Shown: positions 22,627 through 33,460, counted from the stretch's first letter. The stretch is DNA of 64,000 nt from Antilocapra americana (GCA_007570785.1 ML664161.1:45972951-46036950); one strand, 5' to 3'. Numbers and translations are program-made. The notes: generated from the letters alone by a model not told the origin.

Positions 22627-22720
22627 GGACTTCCCTGGTCGCTCAGTGGTAAAGAATCTGCCTGCCAATGAGGAGATGCGGGTTCAATCCCTGATCCAGG
22701 AAGATCCCCTTGAGAAGAAG
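22627..22720 (+). mobile_element. Bov-tA tRNA-head fragment
   Basis: Only the tRNA-related head is present: GGACTTCCCTGGTCGCTCAG to GGTTCAATCCCTGATCCAGG. The Bov-A body and 3' tail are missing. Confidence 0.8.
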
Positions 22721-23513
22721 TCACCAATGTTTAGTATTTAAAGACAAAGATATTGTTGTGAGGAGAAAGTCATTTTGTGAGAAGCAATGCTTCAGCTTCA
22801 GTCAAGTTGTGGAAACAGAGCCTTCTTGAAAAAGTGGGGTTAATGGGGTGTAAATCAAATCTTTTTCAGTCAGTTCTAAAAATAAATTCTCCCAGATCAT
22901 ATTTCCTTAAGTTAAAGATTTTTCCATAAAATAGGACGATGCACAAACAAGAGTTTTGTTTTACCCTGTCTCTCAATGGAAAAGGCATAAACTGCGGCCT
23001 GAGTGATTTTAGTGGGACTCTAGGAAAAAATAGTTAACAATGGCAAACTCTGGAAGGGGTCCAGGAGGAAAGGGTTCCATATCCTTTGGGCAGTCTTTAA
23101 ACATAGGAGAGACTATCTGCCTGAATGAGGTTGGACAAACATGACTTTCAACCTTGTTTCATTAATTTTAAGTGGGGAAAATCTCTGAGGCTCCTTCTAA
23201 CTTTGAAAGCTGAGGCTTCAGTCACAGTAGGTGTATCTTTGGGAAGTTAATACTGCTGGGATGGTCATGTTTAGGCAGACTTGGCTGCTTCCTGGATCTC
23301 TGTCACCACAGCACCTCTTCTGTTCTACCTAAAACCTCTCTCCTTGGGCTAGTCTCTTAATTCATAAAACTGGAAACAGTAACAGCAACAGGACTTTTTT
23401 GTATCCTTATGTTTAGGTCATTCTTATTTTCCAGTTCTTCAGTGCAGATGTTGCCATTTTAGTAATCCTTCCACTATATATGTGTACACTTTATTTGCTG
23501 GTTTCTATGACTA
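22721..23513. other. Unassigned stretch
   Basis: No supported gene or repeat. Confidence 0.35.
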
Positions 23514-23708
23514 GGGCTTCCCTTGTGGCTCAGCTGGTGAAGAATCCACCTGCAATGCGGGAAACCTGGGTTCAATCCCTGGGTTGGGAAGATCCCCTGG
23601 AGAAGGGAAAGGCTACCCACTCCAGTATTCTGGCCTGGAGAATTCCATGGACTGTGTAATCCATGGGGTCGCAAACAGTCGGACATGACTGAGCAACTTT
23701 CACTTTTT
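23514..23708 (+). mobile_element. Bov-tA SINE
   Basis: Complete: head GGGCTTCCCTTGTGGCTCAG, B-box GGTTCAATCCC, body CCACTCCAGTATTCTGGCCT, end GACTGAGCAACTTTCACTTT. A TGACTA lies on both sides (23507 and 23710), a possible short target duplication. Confidence 0.92.
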
Positions 23709-24878
23709 CTGACTAAATGCATGTTATAGAGATCTGGGTCACGGGAAAGCTGTATTCCTTGGAAACCCTCAGGCTGCTCAGATGTGTAAAGAAGTCCTGA
23801 AGATTTATCTTCATGTAGTACTCTGGTCCTGATGTAAGTGAAAGCAGTTAGATGTTTGAAATGACATCCAAGAAGTTCCACCCTAGGCAGTGTCTGGGCA
23901 AAAGTGATTAGGACTTATCAAAAGAGATAGAGCACAAGAAGGAACTTTGCAATAGCATAAAACCTGGTGATATAATTATTACTCCTGCTTCCTACCTTTC
24001 CTTCTTTTCTGTTTTTCTTGTTTCCATGGAGCTACAGACATCATGAATGACAAAGCAGGATGGAAACTTGACCAACATGGCCTGTTTAGACTGTACAGGA
24101 AATGAGACTATCAGAAATTTCTTTGAATAATGCAAAAGCAGAAGTGCTGAAACAAAGGTTTTTATGAATTAGTTTTTTCAAGGCCAGACTACTTCTCCAT
24201 ATTCAAATGTAAGCTGAATTAATTCTTTCCCCAATATAATTTAATTGTTATAAATGTTTAGTTTATGTCTCCTAGTAGTACATACACCATTAAAATGAAG
24301 AAACATGGCAATGAAACTACTAATTTTTGACCATCACCAAAGCAAAGAGAACATATTGGAGCACTAAATCAAACAACTACTGCTTCGTGGTGACTATAAG
24401 TTTATGAAGAAGACAATCTTTTCTTCTTAAATTTTCAATATTAGGATGTTGCCTTGTGAAATACTTTGATGTGGAAGTTAGAGAAGCAAATTCAATTTAT
24501 CTAGGAAGGTTGCAATAATATTTTAAGGAAAGAAATGAATTAAACAAAAGAATATTTCAGGAAAAATGTGGTCTCCTGTAAAACCCACTATAGTCTATCT
24601 TTTCCCACGTTGACAATCTAGCTTCTGTCCTTTTTGTATTCATAAGACCAGAGAAGTGGCAATAAATTGCTGCTTGCTTCTGTTGTGCATAGAGTGTGTG
24701 TAGTGTATTTTAGAGACACATCTACTTTCCTCCTGATCACAGCAAAGGGCTATAAATCTATCAGCAGAGTGATTCCCAGAACATATGGCTCATGGGGAAA
24801 AATCACTTGCATTTAGCTCTGGCCAGCTGTCCAGAGCTCAACAATGTTGGTAACATATTTCAGGATATTTCAGATAAA

Positions 24879-25138
24879 CTAGGAAATATTTAGAAAGTGC
24901 AAGCTAAGAAATTTATAATAATCGCCTCCACTAGACTCAGATGTATAAATTGCCGTTACACTATTTTTTAGAGGAGAATTTAACAAAATAATTCCTGGTT
25001 GCCCAAGATCTGACTGAACAAGAATAATATTCACCATTTCAGACCTCATATAGCTGACATTCATCTGGTTTGAACCACAACAATAAGCTTTCTGATAACT
25101 GATGTTTTTCAATTGCATGTCAAATACAATTTCTGATA
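24879..25138 (-). other. Weak exon candidate (open frame after splice-acceptor-like site)
   Basis: On minus, a pyrimidine-rich stretch ending TTTAACTTTACAG (about 25139-25151) is followed by about 86 open codons containing SEIVFDMQLKNISYQKAYCC and a terminal stop. I do not recognise the peptide. Acceptor-like motifs and frames of this length arise by chance in AT-rich DNA, and no partner exon is apparent. Most likely noncoding. Confidence 0.12.
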
Positions 25139-25168
25139 CTGTAAAGTTAAAAGAGCAAGGGAAGTTGC

Positions 25169-25202
25169 ATTTGCATAAGATGGACCATCTGCAAATTTGC
25201 AT
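25169..25202. promoter_or_regulatory. Pair of octamer (ATTTGCAT) motifs
   Basis: Two perfect ATTTGCAT octamers occur at 25169-25176 and 25195-25202, the second overlapping the palindrome GCAAATTTGC. The octamer is the known binding motif of POU/Oct factors. There is no adjacent gene in the window, so function is unproven. Confidence 0.25.
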
Positions 25203-25270
25203 CAGCCTTCAGACACTTAAGGAAAAATAAACTTCATTTTAAGATTCTGAGTTCATGAATAAAAAATTAG

Positions 25271-25435
25271 TTAGTTAACAGCGTTCCTTGGAGATGTGGC
25301 TAATTCTTAGGCTGGGGAAGAGAAAATAAAGATGAGCTTGGAGCTTCTTGTACTGCTGGAAAGAAACTGCTTTAAAGATGAGAGAACAGAAGGAAAAGAA
25401 AGAGGAAAGAAGATGGATGCATGTCAAAAAGATAT
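25271..25435 (+). mobile_element. Possible old L1 3' sequence
   Basis: A purine-rich stretch that could be the upstream continuation of the old L1 3' end at 25796-27110. This is suggested by order only. Confidence 0.3.
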
Positions 25436-25795
25436 ACATAAATATGGAATCTAGAGAAATGGTACTGATGAACCTATTTGCAGGGCAGGAATAGAGATAT
25501 AGACATAGCAAAGAGACTTGTGGACAAAGAGGTAGGGGAAGGAGAGGGTGGGACAAATGGTAATTAGGATTGACATATACATACTACCATGTGTGAAATG
25601 GTGTGAAGTTACGTATAGCACAAAGAGCTCAGCTTGGAACCCTGTTATGACATAGAGGGGTGGGATGGGGGGTGGGATGGGAGGGAGGCTCAAGAGGGAG
25701 GGAACATATGTATACACATAGCTGATTTACTTTATTGTATAGCAGAAACTAACACAACATTATGAAGCAATTATACTCCATTTTTTTTTAAAAAG
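25436..25795 (+). mobile_element. L1 3' end
   Basis: A ruminant/artiodactyl L1 3' terminus: GCAGGGCAGGAATAGAGAT, a GGGAAGGAGAGGGTGGGACA segment, a G-rich tract (25656-25689), then GCTGATTTACTTTATTGTAT and CAGAAACTAACACAACATTA, ending in an A/T-rich tail. No ORF2 remains. Confidence 0.85.
25656..25689 (+). other. G-rich tract with G-quadruplex potential
   Basis: Five runs of at least three G with one- or two-base spacers, inside an L1 3' UTR. The second such tract in the window. Confidence 0.6.
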
Positions 25796-25880
25796 GATAC
25801 AGGAACCAAACTGACAGAGCTCCCAATGTCTAAAACTACTACTATTTGAGCAACAAAATAATGAACTATAGCACTGGATT

Positions 25881-26134
25881 CGGAGAAGGCAATGGCAACC
25901 CATTTTTCTTGCCTGAGAAATCCCATGGATGGAGGAGCCTGGTAGACTGCAGTCCATGGGGTCACTAGGAGTCGGACATGACTGAGCAATTTCCCTTTCA
26001 CTTTTCACTTTCATGCACTGGAGAAGGAAATGGCAACCCACTCCAGTGTTCTTACCTGGAGAATCCCAGGGATGGGGGAGCCTGGTGGGTTGCACAGAGT
26101 TGGACATGACTAAAGCAGCTTAGCAGCAGCAGCA
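25881..26134 (+). mobile_element. Bov-A2 SINE (dimer)
   Basis: Two Bov-A monomers (GGAGAAGGCAATGGCAACCC and GGAGAAGGAAATGGCAACCC) ending in (AGC)n. Direct repeats GCACTGGATT at 25871-25880 and 26135-26144 are the target duplication. They are identical, so the insertion is relatively recent. The first monomer has a small deletion after GGCAACCCA. Confidence 0.95.
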
Positions 26135-26472
26135 GCACTGGATTAAAAACCAATAAATTGAATATATATCCATGTGTCCACACCAATGTAAGTAAATGAT
26201 CAGATAAGAAATAAATGGGGGAGAAGCACAAATCTTCCTTAGATAAGAATTCTAAGCAATATATGTAGATATTGCCCCCTCTAGGAGAGACTCACTTTCA
26301 AAGAATAGAAAAAATAGTAAAAAAAGTAAAAAACAAAAAGGAAATAGTAAAAATAGAAAAGGAAAGAATAGTAACTTTAAAGTGGAAAGACACACCATAT
26401 ACCACCTTAACCAAGGTGAATCGCAATGCTGATCAGTCATGTTGGTAATACATACCAAATATGACATGAGGC

Positions 26473-26686
26473 CTTTCCAGGTAGCGCAGTGGTAAAGAAT
26501 ATGCTTGCCAATGCAGGAGACACAAGAGACCTGAGTTTGATCCCTGAGTTGGGAAGATCCCCTGGAGGAGGAAATGGCAACCTACTCCAGTATTCTTGCC
26601 TGGAAACTTCCGTGGATAGATGAGCCTGTTGGGCTACAGCCCATGGGGTCTCAAAAAGTCAAATATGACTGAGCACACATGCACAC
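26473..26686 (+). mobile_element. Bov-tA SINE
   Basis: Head CTTTCCAGGTAGCGCAGTGG, full Bov-A body, and a CACACATGCACACA tail. Direct repeats ATATGACATGAGGC (26459-26472) and ATATGATATGAGGC (26687-26700) differ at one base. It sits in the old L1 3' UTR. Confidence 0.95.
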
Positions 26687-27110
26687 ATATGATATGAGGC
26701 AATGATAAGGTCATTTTGCTTCTTGGTATGTTTCTCCCAAACACATAAGCCCAAGCTAATCATGAGAAAACGCAAGACATACCCAACCTAAGAGACATTC
26801 TATAACATATCTGACCAGTGCTCTTCAAAATCCTCAATACATAAAAAATGAAGAAAGACTGAGAGACTTTCACATACTAGAGGAGACTAAGGTGCCATGC
26901 TGATTAAATGCATGAGTTATCCTGGAGCAAATCTGTCTACAGAAAAAGGACACTAACATTAAAAAAAAAAACTGGCAAAATACAAAGTCTGTAGTTAACA
27001 GTATTGTCACAAGATTAATTTCTTAGTTTTGACAAGTGTATAACAGTTATCTAATATTTTAACATTAAGGGAAGCTGGGTGAAGGTAGTATCAATACTGA
27101 ACTTTAAAAT

Positions 27111-27324
27111 AACAATATTTAATTTAAACTCAGTTTTTAACTATGCACATTCAACAAAAGCTCCATCCCCATTTCAGGGAGAGCCTTTTCATCAGGAGAG
27201 CACTGCTTACTAAAGCACTCCTTCTCTCCACAGGGGTTCTTTCTGACACCTCTGAGAAAGATGGAGTGGCCATCTACTCACACATCTGTCCCTGTTAAGT
27301 CAGAAAGTGAAAACCAAAGTTTAT
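27111..27324. other. Unassigned stretch
   Basis: No gene seen. Too short and featureless to assign. Confidence 0.3.
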
Positions 27325-27530
27325 ATATTAACACATACATACAGAATCTAGAAAAATGGTATTAATGAACCTGCTTGCAGGGCAGGGATAGAGATGCAAA
27401 CACAGAGAAAAAATTTTGGACACAGCAGGGGAAGGAGAGGGTGGGACAAACTTAGAGAGCAGGGTTAACATCTATACATCGCCATGTGTAAAATATTAAC
27501 AGATAGCCAGTGGGAAGCCATGAGAGAGTC
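27325..27530 (+). mobile_element. L1 3' UTR fragment
   Basis: Parallels 25436-25560: CTTGCAGGGCAGGGATAGAG, GGGGAAGGAGAGGGTGGGAC, then a segment ending AGATAGCCAGTGGGAAGCC. It lacks the terminal part of the 3' UTR and any coding sequence. Confidence 0.75.
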
Positions 27531-27670
27531 AGTTTAAAAGTAAACCATGATTAACTAAACTCCTACTTGGAGATTAGGTAGCTCAAGAATCAGGCTATGT
27601 GTCTAAATTGGGTCTACAAAGTTTAAGATTTTAGCCATTATGCCTGTTTCTCTCCTGTTGCCTTGCACAT

Positions 27671-27880
27671 ATTATTGTTTAGTTGCTAAGTCATGTTCGA
27701 CTTTTTGTGACACCATGGACTGTAGCTTGACAGGTTCCTCTGTCCATGAGATTTCTCAGGCAAGAATACTGGAGAGGGTTGTCATTCCTTTCTCAGGTGA
27801 TCTTACCAACCCAGGGATCAAATCTGCATCTCTAGCATTGGAGGCAGATTCCTTACCACTGAGCCACCAGAGAAGCCTAA
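27671..27880 (-). mobile_element. Bov-tA SINE
   Basis: The complement of a full Bov-tA: tail TTGTTTAGTTGCTAAGTC, body GCAAGAATACTGGAGAGGGT, head ending ACTGAGCCACCAGAGAAGCC. Direct repeats TTGCACAT at 27663-27670 and 27881-27888 flank it. Confidence 0.95.
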
Positions 27881-27888
27881 TTGCACAT

Positions 27889-29090
27889 TTAAAAATGCTA
27901 AATAAATAAAATCTATAATAATCTACTACATTATAGCTGCATTTCCACCTAGGCTTGATGCTTTGGTCATCCATGTGATTTTGGGGTCACTATGACCCCT
28001 GATCTCTTTGCCCCTTGTACTTCTTTCCCATTCATTCCTCATGCCAGTCCTCAGCCCTTGATCATAACCTCATGCCCCAGAAAATAGTCAGAAGGGATCA
28101 CACACTGAGTAAACTTCATCTTCTAGCCCAACAGCCTGTGACAGATTCAGACAGTTGCTCCTAATTAATGTTCAGAAATTCCTTTTCCCCTAATTAATTC
28201 TCTGAAAGATTTCGTATTGTAGTTGTTGCCATGCTTTTTTTCTTTGAGGCCATTTTCCTTTTTTCTCTCCTAGAAAATACCTATGTACATGCTTTAGGCA
28301 TCTGTTAGATTAACTTCTACATCTGCCTCTTAATCTTATATGCCACTCTCCATTTCCAAACCTTCCACTTTCCAACCACTTCAGATTTTTTCTATCAATG
28401 ATTCCTTATGTCTGATTTGCTCAAAATTTTTCTTTGTTGGCTCTCCATCATCCAAAATGTTAAGGTCTCCACCTTAATGAGGAAAGCATCCTTGAGCCTC
28501 TTGCTCATTTAGCTGGCCCTGGTCCTTGAAAACTGCCCTGACTCTCAGTATTTGAGTTACTGCTGTTATTCAGACCTTTTGCAGACATGTATCCCCATCT
28601 GTCTCCTAACTTACAGTTAACTTGTGCTTAATTCTGTTCAAGACCAACCCAGTTTTGTACAATCAGTTTAAGAAAATTTGATTTCACATTTGTTACCACC
28701 TTTCATTTTTCTATCTCTGACTTTTTATACCTCATTTTTATTTTTCTTGGTTCTCTGATCTCTTTTTAAATTTAAAACTACTCCTATAATCCTCTCTTCA
28801 CATATTATTATGGATCAAATTGGCATTTCCATATAGCAGGTGCCATCCTTCTATTTTGGCGTTGGTACCATAGACCAGGTAGATAACCTGCCATTCCCAT
28901 AGAACTAACTGATTTGTTTCCTGGTCAGATTCTTCCCCAGAAGCCAAGGGTTGGGTAGCTGCCTGGTCAGGTCCCCATTATATTATATACCATTGTTTAA
29001 AATAGCCTCACACAAGATTCCTAGCCACTGGATTCTGAACAAAAATGAGAGCTCAAACTTACAAAATGGAAAAAAAAAAAAAAACAAGCA
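27889..29090. other. Unassigned 1.2-kb stretch
   Basis: Pyrimidine-rich plus strand. It may include very old L2 near 28540-28620 (CAGACCTTTTGCAGACATG), but I cannot confirm it. An A15 run lies at 29070-29084. No gene. Confidence 0.35.
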
Positions 29091-29405
29091 AAAAACAAAA
29101 GACCACATTCCTCTTTCCAAAATTCTTCACTGTCTCTCCACAATATACTTTAAAGGTAAAGACCAAGTTCTTAGCCTAGAATTCGAAGTCTCTACTCAGG
29201 TCTGAATCTCTAATCTTCATATCTTTCATCAGCATAAGTTCACCTCTTCAATCACTTGTCCACTTAGGCATGCATGTATGCTTCCATGGCAATGCTACTT
29301 GGCTCATGCCATTCTTCCACTTTTAAGTCAAACAACTTTTTCTTATCCACATCTTACCCAACCAGTGCACACCCATCCTCCCAAACAAAGTTGGCTAAAT
29401 CAACA
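29091..29405 (+). mobile_element. L2 LINE 3' fragment
   Basis: Follows the L2 3' coding/UTR pattern in order: CAAAATTCTTCACTGTCTCT, GGTAAAGACCAAGTTCTTAG with CCTAGAATTCGAAGTCTC (family: AAAGTCCAAACTCCTTAGCC with TGGCATTCAAGGCCCTCC), then CATGCCATTCTTCCACTT. Very diverged. Confidence 0.6.
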
Positions 29406-29449
29406 TCCATTATTGCTTAAAACTTCTAGTTACCTATGACCAGGTGGAT

Positions 29450-29910
29450 GCTTGCTTAATTTGATGAAGGACTTTCATCTTAAATCAATAGGCAATATTA
29501 TATTTAATAGTAAAGTTCTACAATATTTCTATTAAAATCCAGAGTAAGACAAGGATGCTAGCTATAAATGATATTGTTTAATGCTATAGTGAGATTTAAG
29601 AAATATTCATTTGGTAAAGAGGAACCAAATATATATAATTTGAAAACAATATGATTATTGCCTGCTTGGACAACTAAGAAAATCAAATGCAAAAGTGGTA
29701 GAATAAGAGAGCTCACCAGGTTTGAAGATTAGAAAATAAATATCCCCCAATTCAACAGATTTTCTATGTACCAGAAAGATCACTTAGAAGAAAACAATGA
29801 AAAACTGATATCACTCACAATAATTCAAAAGTATGTAATAATAAAAATAAACTTTAAAAGAAATGTGCAGGATTTATGAGTAAATCTGCAAAACTTTAAT
29901 GAGGACTGTG
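29450..29910 (+). mobile_element. Old L1 ORF2 fragment
   Basis: Sense-strand L1 ORF2 around and downstream of motif B: TAGTAAAGTTCTACAATATT, AAAATCCAGAGTAAGACAAG (family: AAAATCAGGAACAAGACAAG), then AGATTTTCTATGTACCAG. Highly decayed, with no open frame. Confidence 0.6.
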
Positions 29911-30110
29911 TCTTATCCAGCATTTAATGTGAACTGTGAACTCAGCTTAATTCTGTCACCTCCTAAAAAACTTTCCAAAACCAACGTCAAAATATTCTCT
30001 TTCACCTGAACTCCTGTTGTTTTTGTTGTGGATAACAGTCAACTGATCCCTAAGCACATATCTCTTTAAATTTAGACAGATTCTTGAGATCATAGTTGTT
30101 GTAATGTAAT
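29911..30110. other. Unassigned stretch
   Basis: No gene or recognisable repeat. Confidence 0.3.
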
Positions 30111-30375
30111 TGGTCACCTCCATCTCTTGAGTTTCTACTTTCTTATCTGTAAAATTGGAATTTTAAGAATATGTACATCACCAGGTTACCATGTAGATTA
30201 ATAATTATTAAAACAATAATAACATCAATAATTTATAGTAAATAATATTTAATGTGTATTAGGTAGAATATCAAATAATTTCAGTTACTATTATATTTTT
30301 ACTAATTTTAATGTGTAATTCCCTGGTATACAACTTGGCACATAATAAACCCTTAATAAATCATAGCTTTCAGTT
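30111..30375 (+). mobile_element. MIR SINE
   Basis: Middle and 3' end of MIR: CTTATCTGTAAAATTGGAAT, GGTTACCATGTAGATTAATA, and a typical end ACTTGGCACATAATAAACCC with TTAATAAATCATAGC. An AT-rich insertion seems to expand the centre. Confidence 0.7.
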
Positions 30376-31330
30376 GTAACTCTTGGTATGAGGTTACATT
30401 TAGTTGGCCAAGGTGTTGACAGATATCAAAAATGAATGACCAAATTCTATGAATCATGATATGGGGAGAAATACAGACAAAACAAAGAAATTGCAACTCA
30501 GAACTAATAGGAGTCAGAAACTATAAGTAAACCATGATCAACGTCTGGGAATCAGCAGAACACACAAATAGAAGTTTGGAGCTGCTTTAGAGTGCAGCTA
30601 TCAGGAAAGAATGGAGCCAATGGATACTCTAGTTTCTGGTCAGAAGCTATGCATAACCATGAAAAGCCCCAACTTAGTTTTAAAAGAGAACTGCACTTAT
30701 GCTGGTAGGAAGATGAATGTATCCAGACAGGTGATGGGTTAGGTCTGCTGACAGTCTAAGCACTGATCCTACAGAAAGTTTAAATATAGCTATCAAATCA
30801 GTGGAAAGATGAGTGTGGGGACAGCAGTCAAATTGTATACAATTAAAACTATATTTATACCTATAGTAGATGCACAGTAAATATACTTTGATAGATTTGA
30901 TACCCTTTCAGAATAACCAAGATCACCTAGAGTGATCTTAATTTACAATATTGTGAAACAGTCGCTTGTTACCAACTGGTTCAAATGCCAAGTTCCAATT
31001 AGAGAATATTCATTCCACATGAGCTACAGAAAACCAAAAGCTATTCTGAATCAGGTTTATGTTAGCCAGTTTGACTTGAAGAGAAATTAATTTTTAAAAT
31101 TATTATTTACCCAGCTTGCTTCAAAAAGCACTGAAGGCAGTAGAAATCTATATTTTCATTCTGACCCTGATACGTATTATCAAACTTCAGTGCAGGAACA
31201 CATGAGAACCCTCACATAATTTATTTTACGTAACTTCCAAAATGTTTCGAAGTGTGTTACAGTCATTAGTACATTTTTAGAAATATTTTAGCAAAGCTCT
31301 TTTTAATGTCAGCGCAGTCACTACGACAGT
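30376..31330. other. Unassigned stretch
   Basis: Single-copy-looking, with no supported gene, RNA or repeat. Confidence 0.35.
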
Positions 31331-31538
31331 GACCTAAGGTAGCGCAGACAGTAAAGAATCTGCCTGCCATGTGGGAGACTCAAGTTCAGTCCCTGGGCCG
31401 GGGAAGATCTCCTGAGAAGGAAATGGGAACCCATGCCAGTATTCTTGCCTGGAGAATTCTATGGAGGGAGGAGTCTGGTTACAACCCCATGGGGTTGCAA
31501 AGAGTTGACACACCTGAGTGACTAATACTTCACTTTCA
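31331..31538 (+). mobile_element. Bov-tA SINE
   Basis: Head GGTAGCGCAGACAGTAAAGA, body CCAGTATTCTTGCCTGGAGA, end GAGTGACTAATACTTCACTT. The promoter head has lost its first bases, and the B-box (AGTTCAGTCCC) is mutated. Confidence 0.9.
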
Positions 31539-31849
31539 AACATGGCCCAGTTAGAAGGACTGAAGAGATCCTTCATAGTGTTTAGGATTTCATCTACCAA
31601 TTTACTTTCTTCTTCTTCCTCTCTATTGCCTGGGCCCAAGAAAGCACATTACAGATGCTTTCCTAACCTTCTGTTGGACTAGTCTAATATCATTTTTAAA
31701 TGATTCGAATGTAAATAAAAGAAGACTACATCTCTATCACACAGCTAAGTTCACTGAGAATGTTGTCATAAGACTGCACCTTTAAAACATACAACTTTCA
31801 AACAGAGGTTTAAATCTTTTTCACAGATAGTTATAACTATCATTCAAAT
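31539..31849. other. Unassigned stretch
   Basis: No gene. A minus-strand frame running through here (31334-31639) is a SINE-derived chance frame. Confidence 0.3.
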
Positions 31850-32045
31850 GGGCTTCCCTGGTAGCTCAGTCAGTAACGAATCTGTCTGCAGTTCAGTAGG
31901 CCTGGGTTCGATCCCTGGGTTGGGAAGATCTCCTGGAGAGGAAATGGCAATCCCCTTCAGTATTGTTGCCTGGAAAATTCCATGGACAGAGGAGCCTAGT
32001 GGGCTACAGTCCATGGGATCGCAAGAGTAGGACACAACTTAGCGA
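31850..32045 (+). mobile_element. Bov-tA SINE
   Basis: Complete head GGGCTTCCCTGGTAGCTCAG with an intact B-box GGTTCGATCCC, full body, and an end TTAGCGACTAAACCAC followed by a short ACC repeat (32042-32057). Confidence 0.92.
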
Positions 32046-32364
32046 CTAAACCACTACCACCACCACATCATCCAAGTAGTCCTAGAAGACTTTGATGGAT
32101 CACAAAGCAGTGCTGTGATGAGATCCAACGAGAGTGTTTTGAGATGGAAAATACAGGATAATGCAAATGGCTGAAAGGCTTAGCTAGCTTGACTCTCTAG
32201 TGTTGTGCTAACAATCATGCATAAGGGATCTATATACACACAACATGGAGAAACAAGACTAAAAGACCTTAAATGTCAAAGAAAAATGTGAATACCACTC
32301 TGAAGCAACATTAAAGTGATTATCACCTTTGATTGATAAAGGATAATGGGCTTTTCTGCTGTAA
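32046..32364. other. Unassigned stretch
   Basis: Only the short ACC run at the left. Nothing else recognised. Confidence 0.3.
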
Positions 32365-32770
32365 ACCCTGCACTTACTAGCTCTGTTACTTGGATGATTT
32401 ATTCATTCATAAAATCTAGTTTTCCTTATCTATACACTAACAGTAATCTCTACTTCCTGTGTGTTTTGAGAATTAAGAGAAATGATTTATGTAGGAAACC
32501 TTCAGTTCAGTTCAGTCACTTAGTCATGTCCGACTCTTTGCAACCCCATGGACTGCAGCATGCCAGGCTTCCCTGTCCTTCACCATCTCCCGGAGCTTGC
32601 TCAAACTCATGTCCAGTGAGTCAGTGATGCCATCCAACCATCTTGTCCTCTGTTGCTTGCTTCTCCTCCTGCCTTCATTTTCCCCAGTATTCAGTTCTTC
32701 TCATCAGGTGGCCAAAATATTGGAGCTTCAGCTTCAGCAACAGAAAACCTTAGTAAACTTTACTAATTAA
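32365..32770 (+). mobile_element. MIR SINE split by a BovB tail
   Basis: The left part (32365-32500) shows CTTACTAGCTCTGTTACTTG, CTTATCTATACACTAACAGT and GAGAATTAAGAGAAATGATT, as in MIR. A BovB tail (32503-32744) separates this from a short right part. Confidence 0.6.
32503..32744 (-). mobile_element. BovB 3' tail, minus strand
   Basis: Starts on plus with CAGTTCAGTTCAGTCACT, the complement of the BovB terminus, and ends near TTCAGCTTCAGCAACAG. Direct repeats AAACCTT at 32496-32502 and 32745-32751 flank it. Confidence 0.9.
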
Positions 32771-33223
32771 CACTATAAAGATAACATAAAGACCAAACTG
32801 TTTGTATACATGTTTTGACACCATAAAAAGGCACACTTATTCAGTCCTCCTTTGTTGCCTTGTGTCTTTTAACCAGGACAATATAAATTCAAGGAATGCA
32901 GAGACATATACTAACACCTGTATCCTGTGAGACAAGATTATTGCCCTTCAGCTGATGAATGTTTAGAATCAAAAGTAAACAAGATGGCATGGATCATAGC
33001 CTGGTTTGCTTCCATCCAGAGGAACTCAAGTCACCTGCTAGGTTCCCTAGTTATCTCATGCCTCTCAGAAATGGCCTTGTAAATCACCTGACACTTTTTA
33101 GGAAGATACAAAAGCAGACTGATAAACCACCCACCCAATGAAGCCCTAATCATACATCTTTGAAGATCTATGAGATTTCTCCCCAGAAGAGGCTTGCTCA
33201 ACAAAAATCAGCAGAAACTGAAG
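32771..33223. other. Unassigned stretch
   Basis: No supported gene. A 60-codon frame at 32959-33141 has no recognisable motif. Confidence 0.3.
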
Positions 33224-33460
33224 ACAGTGTGGTATAGAGGTTAAGCCCACACACTTCAGAATCAGATCCAAAAGGGCTAGATCCAACAGGTGTTCGTGGC
33301 TCCACCACTTACTAGCAAAGTGACTATACTAAAGTAACTCAAAATTTCTATGCCCTGGTTCCCATGGGGGTGATGACATCTCATAGGGTGGCGTGAGTGT
33401 TACACACAATGACATATGTCATCTACTTGGTGAATGCACTTGATAATTATGACTAATGTG
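33224..33460 (+). mobile_element. MIR SINE
   Basis: Near complete: GTGTGGTATAGAGGTTAAGC at the start, GGCTCCACCACTTACTAGC, then AAATTTCTATGCCCTGGTTC and CTTGGTGAATGCACTTGAT near the end. Confidence 0.75.

Larger units (their letters stand above)
23709..25270. other. Unassigned 1.5-kb stretch
   Basis: Single-copy-looking. It includes a weak minus-strand exon candidate (24879-25138) and two octamer motifs near 25.18 kb, listed separately. Confidence 0.35.
25796..27110 (+). mobile_element. Old L1 3' UTR (L1M/L1ME-like), twice interrupted
   Basis: A long degenerate 3' UTR: AACTGACAGAGCTCCCAATG, then AAGACACACCATATACCACC, GAAAGACTGAGAGACTTTCA, GAAAAAGGACACTAACATT, and ACATTAAGGGAAGCTGGGTG near the end. 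It is interrupted by Bov-A2 (25881-26134) and Bov-tA (26473-26686), each with clear target duplications. The subfamily name is uncertain. Confidence 0.6.
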
